From Streptomyces sp. CB01580 (GTDB lineage: Bacteria > Actinomycetota > Actinomycetes > Streptomycetales > Streptomycetaceae): a stretch of DNA of 64,000 nt. Under the pieces are notes generated by a model, which was given only the letters and a program-made list of their open reading frames with translations, searched no databases and was not told where the DNA came from. Made by a program: the position numbers and the translations under genes. This document shows positions 9,316 through 17,556 of the stretch, one piece after another; position 1 is the stretch's first letter; each line of letters starts with the position of its first letter. The stretch covers positions 124,001 through 188,000 of the forward strand of contig NZ_LIXJ01000001.1 of the NCBI RefSeq assembly GCF_001905795.1. The letters run 5' to 3'.

Positions 9316-10281
9316 TCAGCGCACCCTTCCCCGCGGCTTCAGGGGCACCGGCGGCAGTTCGGGGGCCGACAGGCGACCGCCGTCGTAGCCGTGCACCTCG
9401 CCGAAGCGGGAGCCCTCCATCCAGTCCCGCCTGGCCGCCTCGATCTCCTCCTGGGTGCGGCCGATGAAGTTCCACCACATGAGGAGCTCCTCCTCGAACG
9501 GCTCACCGCCCAGGAGCATGAGACCCGCGTCGGAGTCCGCGCGCACGGGAAGCTCGCGACGGCCGCAGCCGAGGTAGAGCATGGAGCCCGGAAGGACGGG
9601 CACGCCGTCGACCTCCGTCTGCCCGGACATCGCCAGCACCGCGTACTCGAAGTCGGGTTCGAGCGGCACACGGACGTCGGCACCGGCGGTGAGAGCGAGG
9701 TCGGCACCGACGATGGGGGTGTAGGCGGTACCGGGCGAGACGGCTCCGTCGAGCCCGCCCAGGATCAGCGTGGCCGTGAGACCAGGGGCGGTGACGACCG
9801 GCAGGTCGGAGTGGTGCTGGAAGTGCGGCTCGACATGACGGTGCGCGTCCGGCAGGGCGACCCAGAGCTGGGCACCGTGCAGAAACCTCGCGTGACTCCT
9901 CGGACTCTCCTCGGAGTGGCTGATGGCCCGGCCCGAGGTCATCAGGCCCAGCTCGCGGGGGCGGATCGTCCGAAGGCTGCCGAGGCTGTCGCGGTGCAGG
10001 ACCTCGCCCTCGTGCAGCCAGCTGACCGTCTGCAGTCCCATGTGGGGGTGGGGCGGCACCTGCATCCCGGGCTCGTCGGCGATGTCGTCGGGGCCGTAGT
10101 GATCCACGAAGGCCCACGCGCCGACCATCCGGCGGCCCAGGTTGGGCAGCAGCCTGCGCACCTCGGTGGACTCCCCCAACTGGACGTGGCGGGGTGCGAG
10201 GAGTTCACGTACGGGCTCGGCTACGACGAAACCCCGTCCTCCGCAGACGGAGGGCACGGCCTGGCGATCGAGATTGCTCAT
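9316..10281 (-). CDS. Pirin family protein
   Basis: The product is 321 residues, a normal pirin length. The cupin metal site is intact: His78 and His80 in PPHPHMGLQT, then His122 and Glu124 in SHSEESP. The second cupin half ends in GEPFEEELLMWWNFIGRT, the strongly conserved C-terminal pirin signature. Bacterial pirins include quercetin 2,3-dioxygenases and proteins that modulate metabolic enzymes, and the sequence does not separate these roles. The ATG at 10281 has a weak purine stretch upstream. It is divergent from the TPR gene at 10449. Confidence 0.85.
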   Translation of the reverse strand: MSNLDRQAVPSVCGGRGFVVAEPVRELLAPRHVQLGESTEVRRLLPNLGRRMVGAWAFVDHYGPDDIADEPGMQVPPHPHMGLQTVSWLHEGEVLHRDSLGSLRTIRPRELGLMTSGRAISHSEESPRSHARFLHGAQLWVALPDAHRHVEPHFQHHSDLPVVTAPGLTATLILGGLDGAVSPGTAYTPIVGADLALTAGADVRVPLEPDFEYAVLAMSGQTEVDGVPVLPGSMLYLGCGRRELPVRADSDAGLMLLGGEPFEEELLMWWNFIGRTQEEIEAARRDWMEGSRFGEVHGYDGGRLSAPELPPVPLKPRGRVR

Positions 10282-10448
10282 GCGCTCAACCTATTCCCGT
10301 GGGGGCCCGGGGGTGCCGGTACCCACGCCGACGACTTAGTGGAATATTCAATCATCATGCCGGGTTGGAGCAACTGCCGAGCACGCCGGACATCCGGTCC
10401 GGGACGGGACCGGGCGCTCCACGAACGGTCCGTGAACGAGGAGATCAC

Positions 10449-10814
10449 ATGAGCAACGGCTATTTCGAGTACGGGACGGCCGCGGACCGCTGGGACCGCG
10501 CGCAGATGTTCTTCGAGACCAAGGAGTACATGACCGCCGCCCGGATCCTCGAAGGGCTGGTCGAGGAGGTGCCGGAGCAGGTCGCACCGCGGCTGCTGCT
10601 GGCCCGCGCCTACTACCACTCGGCGCGGCTTCGCAGGGCGGAGGAGGAACTGCGCGCGGTGCTGGAGCGCGACCCGGTGGAGCCCTACGCCCGGCTGATG
10701 CTCGGCCGCACGCTGGAGCGCCAGGGGCGGGACGCGGAGGCGTCCGGCCATCTGCGGATGGCGGCGGCGTTCTCCGGTGACTTCGACACCGAGCCGGGCC
10801 GCATCGGCCGCTGA
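10449..10814 (+). CDS. Small tetratricopeptide-repeat protein
   Basis: The product is 121 residues. The ATG at 10449 follows GAGGAG at good spacing. It contains about two to three TPR-like helix pairs, seen in the regular A/L/Y pattern of ARILEGLVEE, PRLLLARAYY and PYARLMLGRTLERQGRD. There is no signal or membrane segment, so it is probably a cytosolic protein-interaction module. Proteins of this size and pattern are widespread in Streptomyces without a defined role. Expression is divergent from the pirin, and a strong hairpin lies 143 nt downstream. Confidence 0.78.
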   Translation: MSNGYFEYGTAADRWDRAQMFFETKEYMTAARILEGLVEEVPEQVAPRLLLARAYYHSARLRRAEEELRAVLERDPVEPYARLMLGRTLERQGRDAEASGHLRMAAAFSGDFDTEPGRIGR

Positions 10815-10956
10815 GCAGGACGGAACGGTCGCGTCCCGGGACGAGGCATCCGCCGGACGGGACGCGGCGGGCGGGGTCGGGACGCGAGGCGGTCGGGGGG
10901 CCGGGCGGTGATCCGTCCGGCCGGTCCGGCGCCGGCGGTACGGCACGGGGACGCGC

Positions 10957-10991
10957 ATCGGCGCCCGCCGGTGACTCCGGCGGGCGCCGAT
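10957..10991. terminator. Bidirectional hairpin between the TPR gene and cbtA
   Basis: A perfect 15-bp inverted repeat (10957-10971 with 10977-10991) closes over the 5-nt loop TGACT. It sits between two convergent genes and lacks a long T tract, as usual for Streptomyces terminators. Confidence 0.8.
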
Positions 10992-11015
10992 CGCCGCTGG
11001 TGCCGACGGAGGTGG

Positions 11016-11783
11016 TCAGCCGGCCACCGCGGCGGCACGCCCCGGCGCGCCCCCGGCCCCGACCGCATCGGCGGCCGGGACGAGGAGCCGTTGCGTCAGG
11101 TGGCCGAAGACGAGCCCGAAGACGACCCACAGGGTGGCCTGTACGGCGAGGGTCGCCAGACGGAACTCCCACAGCAGGGTCGCCGGGAAGTCCGGCCCGA
11201 CCTCGTTGAACGAGGGCAGGAACGCATAGGCGGTCCCGATCACGGCCACGTACGCGGCGGCCCCGGCCACCGTCGCGTTCCAGTTCCCCAGGCGCGGGGC
11301 CAGCCGTCTGGCCAGGATGACCGCGACTACGGCCAGCAGCACGCTGAGCGCGACCATCAGGAAGAACAGCCCCGTGCGCCGGCCGATGGTGTCGGGGTCG
11401 CCGACGGCCGGCGGATTGGCCGGGTACTTCAGGAACGGGACGACGTACACGGACAGCAGTGCCGCGCCCGCGACCAGGGCGGCGGTGGCACGCGGTCCGA
11501 AGCGGCCGATCCGGCCGAGCGCGTAGCAGAAGACGAGGGCGGCGATACCGCCGATCGCCACCCCGAAGACCAGCAGACCGGTGGCGAGACCGGCGGTGGA
11601 CTGCACGGTGCGGCTGACGAGTTCCTCGCCGCCGTGGTCGTGGCTGTGCGCCTCCTCCAGCGCGATGGCCGCGTCCACCCGGGACTCCCCGAGGAAGTAC
11701 GCGACGGCCAGGGCGAGCGCGCCTGCGATCAGCCCGGCCACCATGCCCCGGACGAGCAGGGCTCTGACGGATACGGAGTTCAT
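11016..11783 (-). CDS. cbtA: CbtA family cobalt transporter subunit
   Basis: The product is 255 residues with five to six predicted membrane helices, starting at residues 8-31. The first external loop holds a histidine cluster HSHDHGGEE (46-54), a likely metal-binding site. Family features include FLKYPANPPAVGDP, typical of CbtA. The ATG at 11783 follows GGGGAG. It lies 28 nt after cbtB in the same direction and shares its cobalamin riboswitch. CbtA/CbtB proteins are predicted cobalt importers by their genomic link to B12 riboswitches; biochemical proof is limited. Confidence 0.88.
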   Translation of the reverse strand: MNSVSVRALLVRGMVAGLIAGALALAVAYFLGESRVDAAIALEEAHSHDHGGEELVSRTVQSTAGLATGLLVFGVAIGGIAALVFCYALGRIGRFGPRATAALVAGAALLSVYVVPFLKYPANPPAVGDPDTIGRRTGLFFLMVALSVLLAVVAVILARRLAPRLGNWNATVAGAAAYVAVIGTAYAFLPSFNEVGPDFPATLLWEFRLATLAVQATLWVVFGLVFGHLTQRLLVPAADAVGAGGAPGRAAAVAG

Positions 11784-11811
11784 GTGGTTCTCCCCTGGTT
11801 CGGACGGAACG

Positions 11812-12030
11812 TCAGTGGCAGGGGAAGCCGAGGAGGTGGCGTCCGTCGTGGACCCACTCGTGCACGCCTGTGCCGGAGACGAGTGAGGTGGCGCCCTGCT
11901 CGGCGCCGACGAAGTAGAGCAGGACGAGCATGAGGATCCCGAAGAAGACCGCCCAGGGGGCGATGGCCTTCAGCGAGATGGGGGCGATCGCCGGTGCGGC
12001 GGCGGTGGGAGTGACAGCGGACTGTGCCAT
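11812..12030 (-). CDS. cbtB: CbtB family protein, cobalt transporter partner
   Basis: The product is 72 residues. One membrane helix (about 23-42) is followed by a short tail rich in metal ligands: His57, His61, His65, Cys71 and a terminal His72. This one-helix, His-tailed layout is diagnostic of CbtB, which pairs with CbtA. The start ATG (12030) lies seven bases after a perfect AGGAGG. It is first in the cbtBA unit, directly behind a minus-strand cobalamin riboswitch. Confidence 0.9.
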   Translation of the reverse strand: MAQSAVTPTAAAPAIAPISLKAIAPWAVFFGILMLVLLYFVGAEQGATSLVSGTGVHEWVHDGRHLLGFPCH

Positions 12031-12064
12031 GGCAGAACCTCCTGAGGGAACACGCGTCCCGATC

Positions 12065-12180
12065 GTGGTGCCGAGGCGAAGGTGCTGGGTCTGACTTCCC
12101 GTACGGGTACGGGTACACAGTGGCGCGACCGTGCCGGACTCTCACCGGACTTCCGTCACACCTTCGTCATGTCCCTCGGA
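12065..12180 (-). ncRNA. Cobalamin riboswitch upstream of cbtBA
   Basis: Read on the minus strand, the leader shows GACGGAAGTCCGGTGAGAGT with its GTCCGG/CCGGAC-type hairpin (plus-strand 12132-12157), the conserved GCCACTG (12124-12118) and a B12 box GAAGTCAGACC (near 12098-12088). It is more compact than the one at 1975: the distance from GCCACTG to the B12 box is only about 20 nt, against about 72 nt there. It lies some 35 nt before the cbtB ribosome site, so it should lower cobalt-uptake expression when B12 is abundant. Confidence 0.85.
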
Positions 12181-12355
12181 CGATACCGCCTGGGGGCGGG
12201 CACGACCATGGCCCTTCCGCGATCGGACCCGGCACTCCCCGGGGCCGGGGGCCGCCCCGTCCCATGGCGGGGAACCGCCCCCTCCGTCGACGGCCGGGGC
12301 CGCGTGCCATGGTGTGCGCACTCGATGTCCATGGTTCCAGGGGGAAGTTCCGGTC

Positions 12356-12967
12356 ATGACGTTGCATGTGATGTCGGTCTCGCCGGCTCTCAACTCGGCG
12401 CTGCGCGAGGCCCGTTTCGACGGCGACGCCCCGCTCGACGCGGCCGGCGTCCGGCAGGCCCGGGACGCCGCCGCGGCGGTACCGGCAGCCGACCGGTATG
12501 TGCGCGCACCGTCGCAGCGGTGTGCCGGAACCGCCGACGCACTGGGCCTGCGGACCGATCCCGAACCCGCCCTGCGCGGCTGGGACCTGGGCCGGTGGAG
12601 CGGGCGGCGGCTGGCGGAGGTGAGCGGAAGCGAACCCGAGGCGGTGTCGGCGTGGCTGACCGACCCCTCGGCGGCGCCGCACGACGGGGAGTCGCTGACG
12701 GGGTTCTGCGCCCGGGTCGCCGACTGGCTGGACTCCGCGGCCGGGCGGTCCGAGGACGGGAACGTCCGGATGCTGGTGGTCGCCGAACCCTCGGTGATCC
12801 GGGCGCTGATCGTCCGGGCGCTCGCGCTGCCGGCGGAGTCGTTCTGGCGGCTGGACGTCGCCCCGCTGACGTTGACCGGGCTCAGCGGCCGGGCCGGACG
12901 GTGGAACCTGCGCTGCGGCCGGCCGTTGTCGCCGCCCCTCCGTCTCGACGGCGACCGCATTCCCTGA
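12356..12967 (+). CDS. Histidine-phosphatase-fold protein lacking both catalytic histidines (CobC-like, degenerate)
   Basis: The product is 203 residues, about the normal length for the CobC / phosphoglycerate-mutase-like family, and the fold can be followed along the chain: PLDAAGVRQA (30s), APSQRCAGTADALG (50s), GWDLGRWSGRRLAEV (75-90) and VIRALIVRALALP (150s). The active site is not conserved. The N-terminal RHG motif is replaced (MSVSPALN in its place), and the second catalytic His before the VIRAL helix reads AEPSV. It sits upstream of and divergent to the cobalamin riboswitch of cbtBA, and CobC-type enzymes act in B12 synthesis. The protein may be a non-enzymatic relative with a B12-linked role. 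The ATG follows GGGGGAAG. Confidence 0.65.
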   Translation: MTLHVMSVSPALNSALREARFDGDAPLDAAGVRQARDAAAAVPAADRYVRAPSQRCAGTADALGLRTDPEPALRGWDLGRWSGRRLAEVSGSEPEAVSAWLTDPSAAPHDGESLTGFCARVADWLDSAAGRSEDGNVRMLVVAEPSVIRALIVRALALPAESFWRLDVAPLTLTGLSGRAGRWNLRCGRPLSPPLRLDGDRIP

Positions 12968-13132
12968 TCCTGCGTCAACTTCATGGCACGAGCCAGGAAT
13001 TGTCCGGCAGCGGCCACGCCCGGACGGCCGCCGGTCCCCGCACCGGGGAGCGACGGTCCTCACGCCCGAGGCGGGGACGCGCCCGAACACCTGGAAGGAC
13101 CCGAACGCCTGGAAGGGGCGGGTCCGGTGGGG

Positions 13133-14572
13133 CTACGCGTCCCGGTACGTCTCCAGCAGCCGTAGCCAGACCTCGCTGATCGTCGGGTAGGAGGGGACGG
13201 CGTGCCACAGCCGGTCGATGGGGATCTCGCCCGCGACGGCGATCGTCGCGGAGTGGAGCAGTTCCCCGATGCCCGGTCCGACGAAGGTGACCCCGAGCAG
13301 GATCTCGCGGTCGAGGTCGACGACCATGCGGGCCCGGCCCTGGTAGCCGTCCGCGTACAGGCCGGAGCCCGCCACCGCGGCGAGGTCGTGGTCGACGGCG
13401 CGTACGCGGTGACCGGCCCGTTCGGCCTCGGCGAGGGAGAGGCCGACCGAGGCGGCCTCGGGATCGGTGAAGACGACCTGCGGCACGGCGGCGTGGTCGG
13501 CGGTGGCCGCGTGGGCCCCCCAGCGCCCGGTGTCCGTCGGGGCGCCCTGGGCGCGGGCGGCGATCGCGGCGCCCGCGACGCGCGCCTGGTACTTGCCCTG
13601 GTGAGTGAGGAGCGCCCGGTGGTTGACGTCGCCGACGGCGTACAGCCAGGTGAAGCCGTCGACACGACAGCTGTCGTCGACGGTGAGCCAGGAGCCGGGC
13701 GTCAGGCCGACCGTGTCGAGCCCGAGGTCGTCGGTGCGTGGGGCCCGGCCGGTGGCGAAGAGGATCTCGTCGGCCACGACGCGCTCGCCGGTGTCCGTCT
13801 CCACGGTGACCGGGCCGTCGGGGGCGGGGCGACGCACGGCGGTCACGGAGGTTCCGGTACGGATGTCGGCCCCGGCCTCCGTCAGGGCCCGTGCGACCAG
13901 TTCGCCCGCGAAGGGTTCCATCCTCGGCAGCAGCCCCGGACCCCGGACCAGCAACGTCACCTGAGCACCGAGCGCCTGCCAGACCGTGGCCATCTCCGTG
14001 CCGACCACGCCCCCGCCGACGATGACGAGGCGGCCGGGCACCTCCTTGGCACTGGTCGCCTCCCGACTGGTCCAGGGGCGGGCCCCGGCGGCGCCGGGCA
14101 GGTCGGGCACCACGGCGCGACTGCCGGTGCACAGGGCCACGGCGTGCCGGGCCGTGAGCAGGTGCTCCGTGCCGTCTGGGGCGGCGACGGAGACGGTCCG
14201 CTCGCCGGTGAGCCTGCCCAGGCCGCGGAAGATGTCCGCGCCGATGCCCTCCAGCCAGGCGGCTTGTCCGTCGTCCTTCCAGTGCGAGGTGTATTCGTCC
14301 CGGTGGGCGAGGACGGCGGCCGTGTCGAGCGGTCCTTGTACGGCCCCGGCGAGGCCGGGCACGCGGCGGGCGTCGGACCGGGCGACGACCGGACGCAGCA
14401 GTGCCTTGCTGGGCATGCAGGCCCAGTACGAGCACTCGCCGCCGATGAGTTCCGACTCGACGACCGCCGTGCTCAGCCCGGCCGCGCGGGCCCGGTCGGC
14501 GACGTTCTCGCCCACCGGCCCGGCTCCGATCACCACGACGTCGTACTCGGCGTTCAGGGAGGGATCTGTCAT
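13133..14572 (-). CDS. Dihydrolipoamide-dehydrogenase-like NAD(P)/FAD disulfide oxidoreductase
   Basis: The product is 479 residues. The FAD-binding GAGPVG lies at 16-21. The redox disulfide is Cys47/Cys52 in GGECSYWACMPSK, with the usual four-residue gap. A second nucleotide site VIVGGGVVG lies near residue 180, and the FAD loop YAVGDVN near 315. In the C-terminal interface domain the catalytic base normally seen as HPT..SE reads YPTISE, so Tyr462 replaces His. That fits a family branch that is not a classic lipoamide dehydrogenase. I chose the ATG at 14572; an upstream GTG (14608) would add 12 residues. It is divergent from a thioredoxin gene, a plausible partner. Confidence 0.8.
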   Translation of the reverse strand: MTDPSLNAEYDVVVIGAGPVGENVADRARAAGLSTAVVESELIGGECSYWACMPSKALLRPVVARSDARRVPGLAGAVQGPLDTAAVLAHRDEYTSHWKDDGQAAWLEGIGADIFRGLGRLTGERTVSVAAPDGTEHLLTARHAVALCTGSRAVVPDLPGAAGARPWTSREATSAKEVPGRLVIVGGGVVGTEMATVWQALGAQVTLLVRGPGLLPRMEPFAGELVARALTEAGADIRTGTSVTAVRRPAPDGPVTVETDTGERVVADEILFATGRAPRTDDLGLDTVGLTPGSWLTVDDSCRVDGFTWLYAVGDVNHRALLTHQGKYQARVAGAAIAARAQGAPTDTGRWGAHAATADHAAVPQVVFTDPEAASVGLSLAEAERAGHRVRAVDHDLAAVAGSGLYADGYQGRARMVVDLDREILLGVTFVGPGIGELLHSATIAVAGEIPIDRLWHAVPSYPTISEVWLRLLETYRDA

Positions 14573-14685
14573 GGGGACAGTCTGGTCGCGGGTGTGGACG
14601 ATGGCCACACGGGCAGGCGGAATAGGACGCGCGCCGGCGCCGTTGTGCCGGGCAGATCCGAGCCGTACAGAAAGAGGGACAGAAC

Positions 14686-15060
14686 ATGAGCACCGTCGAG
14701 CTCACCAAGGAGAACTTCGATCAGGTCGTCAGCGACAACGACTTCGTCCTGATCGACTTCTGGGCTTCCTGGTGCGGCCCGTGCCGCCAGTTCGCCCCCG
14801 TGTACGACGCGGCGTCCGAGCGTCACGAGGACCTGGTCTTCGCCAAGGTCGACACCGAGGCGCAGCAGGAGCTGGCCGCGGCCTTCGACATCCGTTCCAT
14901 TCCCACGCTGATGATCGTCCGGGAGAACGTCGCGGTGTTCGCGCAGCCCGGGGCGCTGCCGGAGGCGGCGCTGGAGGACGTCATCGGCCAGGCCCGGAAG
15001 CTGGACATGGACGAGGTCCGCAAGTCGATCGAGAAGCAGAAGAACGGGCAGGCGAAGTAG
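14686..15060 (+). CDS. trxA: Thioredoxin
   Basis: The product is 124 residues with the classical active site WCGPC (29-33) and the cis-proline segment SIPTLMI (about 72-78). The C-terminus carries an extra basic, lysine-rich tail (RKSIEKQKNGQAK) beyond the usual 105-110 residues. It acts as a cytosolic protein-disulfide reductase. The ATG follows AGAGGGAC. It is divergent from the disulfide oxidoreductase with about 110 nt between the starts, so the two could share a control region. Which reductase recharges it is not shown by the sequence. Confidence 0.85.
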   Translation: MSTVELTKENFDQVVSDNDFVLIDFWASWCGPCRQFAPVYDAASERHEDLVFAKVDTEAQQELAAAFDIRSIPTLMIVRENVAVFAQPGALPEAALEDVIGQARKLDMDEVRKSIEKQKNGQAK

Positions 15061-15174
15061 AGCGGGCGGGGATTCCCCTCGTGGAGTGAAGCCGAGGGAG
15101 CGGGGAGGCGCCGGGCGCCGCACGACAGGTGACGGTTCGAAGGCAGTCCCCGGGCCCGTGACCGCGCGAGCGGG

Positions 15175-15212
15175 GTGAGCGGCCCGGCCGGCCCATCGGT
15201 CGGGCCGCTCAC
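15175..15212. terminator. Hairpin downstream of the thioredoxin gene
   Basis: A 12-bp perfect inverted repeat, GTGAGCGGCCCG (15175-15186) with CGGGCCGCTCAC (15201-15212), lies between two convergent genes and can serve both. Confidence 0.75.
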
Positions 15213-15278
15213 GCGTCCGATCGGGGAAGTCGGTCGCCTGTGCGGGTGATCGGGGGTCGGCGCGGGCGGCTCGGCCGC

Positions 15279-15695
15279 TCAGTCGTCGGCTCCGCCGCCG
15301 GGGGCGTCGGCGGTGCGCTCGTTGATGCGGACGGAGAGCCCGTAGTCCAGTTCGGCCCCGTCGACCAGCAGGGCCTCGACCGTGTGCGTCGCCGGGTCGA
15401 TGTCCGCCACGACGCCCTCGCCCGCGTACCGCGGATAGCCCGACGCGCCCGTCTCACCGGTCGCCGCCACGACGGCCGAACGGAGGACGACGGTGTCGTC
15501 GCTCCCGGCGCCGCCGGCGGTCTCGTCCGCTCCGGTTCCGGTACCGGACGTGTCCGTCGCGCCACCGGCCCCGGAGGTGTCCTTCCCGGCACCGGTCTCC
15601 GACGCGTCCTTCCCGGCGTCCGTCGCGGACGTGTCGGCGGCTTTCTCGGCGAATCCGGGAACGAGCAGAATCTCGTAACTCTGCGGATGGCTCAT
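15279..15695 (-). CDS. Small protein with a low-complexity T/G/D/A-rich insert
   Basis: The product is 138 residues. The N-terminus MSHPQSYEILLVPGF and the C-terminal part (about 68-128, with RSAVVAATGETG and VEALLVDGAELDYG) look like an ordered small domain. Residues 20-66 are a low-complexity linker built from repeated KDTSGTG-like words, quite unlike a folded domain. No signal peptide or membrane helix is visible. I do not recognise a family. The start ATG (15695) has no strong ribosome site, so the true start could differ. Confidence 0.6.
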   Translation of the reverse strand: MSHPQSYEILLVPGFAEKAADTSATDAGKDASETGAGKDTSGAGGATDTSGTGTGADETAGGAGSDDTVVLRSAVVAATGETGASGYPRYAGEGVVADIDPATHTVEALLVDGAELDYGLSVRINERTADAPGGGADD

Positions 15696-15707
15696 GGTCA
15701 CGACGCT

Positions 15708-15830
15708 AAGGGCTGTCCCGTAATCCCTGGTGGATCGGCGCGCGGCGTCGGATGCGGTGCATCGCAAGGCGGAGGGGCGCCCGCATGCCGGACGTATGCG
15801 GGCGTTCCGACAACGCGGCGAGGTCGTTGG
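15708..15830. repeat. Possible copy of a dispersed Streptomyces intergenic element
   Basis: The sequence starting GGGCTGTCCCGTAATCCCTG just behind the start of the 15695 gene resembles, from memory only, an end of an element repeated in many Streptomyces intergenic regions. The expected matching inverted end is not found nearby, so this would be a partial copy. No second copy occurs in the window, so the window alone cannot prove repetition. Confidence 0.25.
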
Positions 15831-15919
15831 GCAAGCGGCGCGCGGTGCGCACGTCGCCGCTTCCCCGGGGCGGGCGCGCTCCCCGGCCCGCGCGTGGCGG
15901 CCCGGGGAGGCGGGCGGGT

Positions 15920-16942
15920 TCAACTGGATTCGCGGTGGACCGCCTCGGCCCTGAGCAGGTCGTGGTATTCGGGGGCGCCGCCGGGCTGCCGCACCAGCCG
16001 GTCGACGAGGTCCGCGAGCGGCTGGGCCGTGGCCGCTTCGGTCCGTACGGTGCTCAGCCGGGGCCGCAGCAGTCGGCCGAGCATCAGGTCGTCGGCGCCG
16101 ATCACCGCCGTCTCGCCGGGCACATCGACCCCGGCGTCCTGGAGCGCCCGCATCAGGAGCATGGCGTAGGCGTCGTCGTACGCGAACACGGCGTCGAGCC
16201 GCAGGGCGCGCCAGCGGGCGGCGAGCCGGACGGCGGAGTCCTCCTCGTACCGCAGCGGCAGGGGTTCGACGAGGGCCGCGTGGTTCCGTACGGCGTGCCG
16301 GGCCCCGGAGAGCCGGGGTTCGGCGTACGGGGCGAGGCCCTGGTCCTCCGGCATGATCACGCCGATGCGGCGGCGGCCGCGGGTCAGCAGATGGCCGACG
16401 GCCCGGCCGCCGATCTCCCGCTGGTCCATGACGAGCGCGTGGGCACCGGCCACCGGTCGTGGGCCGAGGGTGACGACGGCTCTGGCCCCCGATCGCCGGA
16501 GCGTGGATATGCCCTGCGGGGTGAGGGCGATGGTGCCGGGCGCGACGACGGCGACGGGGCGCAGTTCGGCCCAGGCGAGGGCCGCCTCGTCGGCGCCCAG
16601 GCCGGTGCTGCCGTACTGGACCACGGTGTAGTCGAGGCCGCGCAGACCGGATTCCAGTTCGCACAGGAAGCGGTGGTGGAGCGGGCCGGCCGGGAGGTCG
16701 ACGGTGGGCAGCAGCACGGTGCGGCTGTGCCCCGCGCGCAGGCTGCGGGCGGCGGCGTGCGGGACGTAGCCGAGTTCGGTGGCGGCCGCCCGGACCCGAC
16801 GCCGGGTGGGCTCGCTGATCCGCACGGTCGTGGTGTCGTTCAGTACGTACGACACGGTGGCCCGCGAGACGCCGGCGAGTCGTGCCACATCTGCGCTGGT
16901 CGGGACGGGGCCCTCGGTGGGTTGCTTCGGTAACTGGCTCAT
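15920..16942 (-). CDS. LacI family transcriptional regulator
   Basis: The product is 340 residues. The N-terminal helix-turn-helix is clear (about 16-37: TSADVARLAGVSRATVSYVL), followed by the hinge helix PHAAARSLRAG that inserts into the operator minor groove. The rest is a periplasmic-binding-like effector domain (about 70-330). LacI members are usually sugar-responsive repressors. No sugar operon is next to it, so its target is unknown or distant. The ATG at 16942 gives a short pre-HTH tail. Confidence 0.85.
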   Translation of the reverse strand: MSQLPKQPTEGPVPTSADVARLAGVSRATVSYVLNDTTTVRISEPTRRRVRAAATELGYVPHAAARSLRAGHSRTVLLPTVDLPAGPLHHRFLCELESGLRGLDYTVVQYGSTGLGADEAALAWAELRPVAVVAPGTIALTPQGISTLRRSGARAVVTLGPRPVAGAHALVMDQREIGGRAVGHLLTRGRRRIGVIMPEDQGLAPYAEPRLSGARHAVRNHAALVEPLPLRYEEDSAVRLAARWRALRLDAVFAYDDAYAMLLMRALQDAGVDVPGETAVIGADDLMLGRLLRPRLSTVRTEAATAQPLADLVDRLVRQPGGAPEYHDLLRAEAVHRESS

Positions 16943-17088
16943 GGCGTCGGGCAGTCTCGCAGACCCGGGGCCCGGGGGCGGTCCGATCGCGCCGACTTGA
17001 CGCCCCGTCGGATACGGGGCACCGCCGGGCCGACCCGTTCCGCGGCCCCGCCCGCCGGACGGTCCGGGTCGGGTTCTACGGTGTGGGG

Positions 17089-17556
17089 ATGAACGCACAG
17101 CGCCATGACGACCACACCGACGACGCGGCCATCGTCCCCGGCCGCACCGGCCCCTTCGCGACCCGTGAGGCCGACCCGCGCGACGTGGGCGCGGTCCGCA
17201 CCTCGTACGCTCCCGACCGGGACGGGGAGCCGGACCCGGGGGAGATCGTCTGGACCTGGGTGCCGTTCGAGGAGAACGACGGGCGGGGCAAGGACCGCCC
17301 CGTGCTGGTGGTGGCGCGGGAGGCGGCGGGCACCCTCCTCGCCGTGCAACTGTCCAGCAAACAGCACGACATGGACCGGGAGTGGGTGGCACTCGGGTCC
17401 GGGCCGTGGGACGGCTCCGGTCGGCCGTCCTGGGTCGATCTGGACCGCGTGCTGCGGGTGCACGAGGACGGGATGCGGCGCGAGGCGTGCGCCCTGGACC
17501 GCGAGCGGTTCGACCGGGTCGTCGGCCGGCTGCGGGAGCGCTACGGCTGGCACTGA
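17089..17556 (+). CDS. PemK/MazF-like family protein
   Basis: The product is 155 residues. The middle matches the PemK/MazF-like barrel: GEIVWTWVPFEENDGRGKDRPVLVV (about 50-75) has the glycine/arginine-rich loop and the KDRPVLVV strand typical of toxin-family barrels, followed by VQLSSK. The N-terminal 45 residues are charged and unlike canonical MazF. No antitoxin-sized gene lies upstream, so it may be a stand-alone actinobacterial relative and not an active RNase toxin. Its last 16 nt overlap the convergent PARG-like gene. Confidence 0.65.
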   Translation: MNAQRHDDHTDDAAIVPGRTGPFATREADPRDVGAVRTSYAPDRDGEPDPGEIVWTWVPFEENDGRGKDRPVLVVAREAAGTLLAVQLSSKQHDMDREWVALGSGPWDGSGRPSWVDLDRVLRVHEDGMRREACALDRERFDRVVGRLRERYGWH

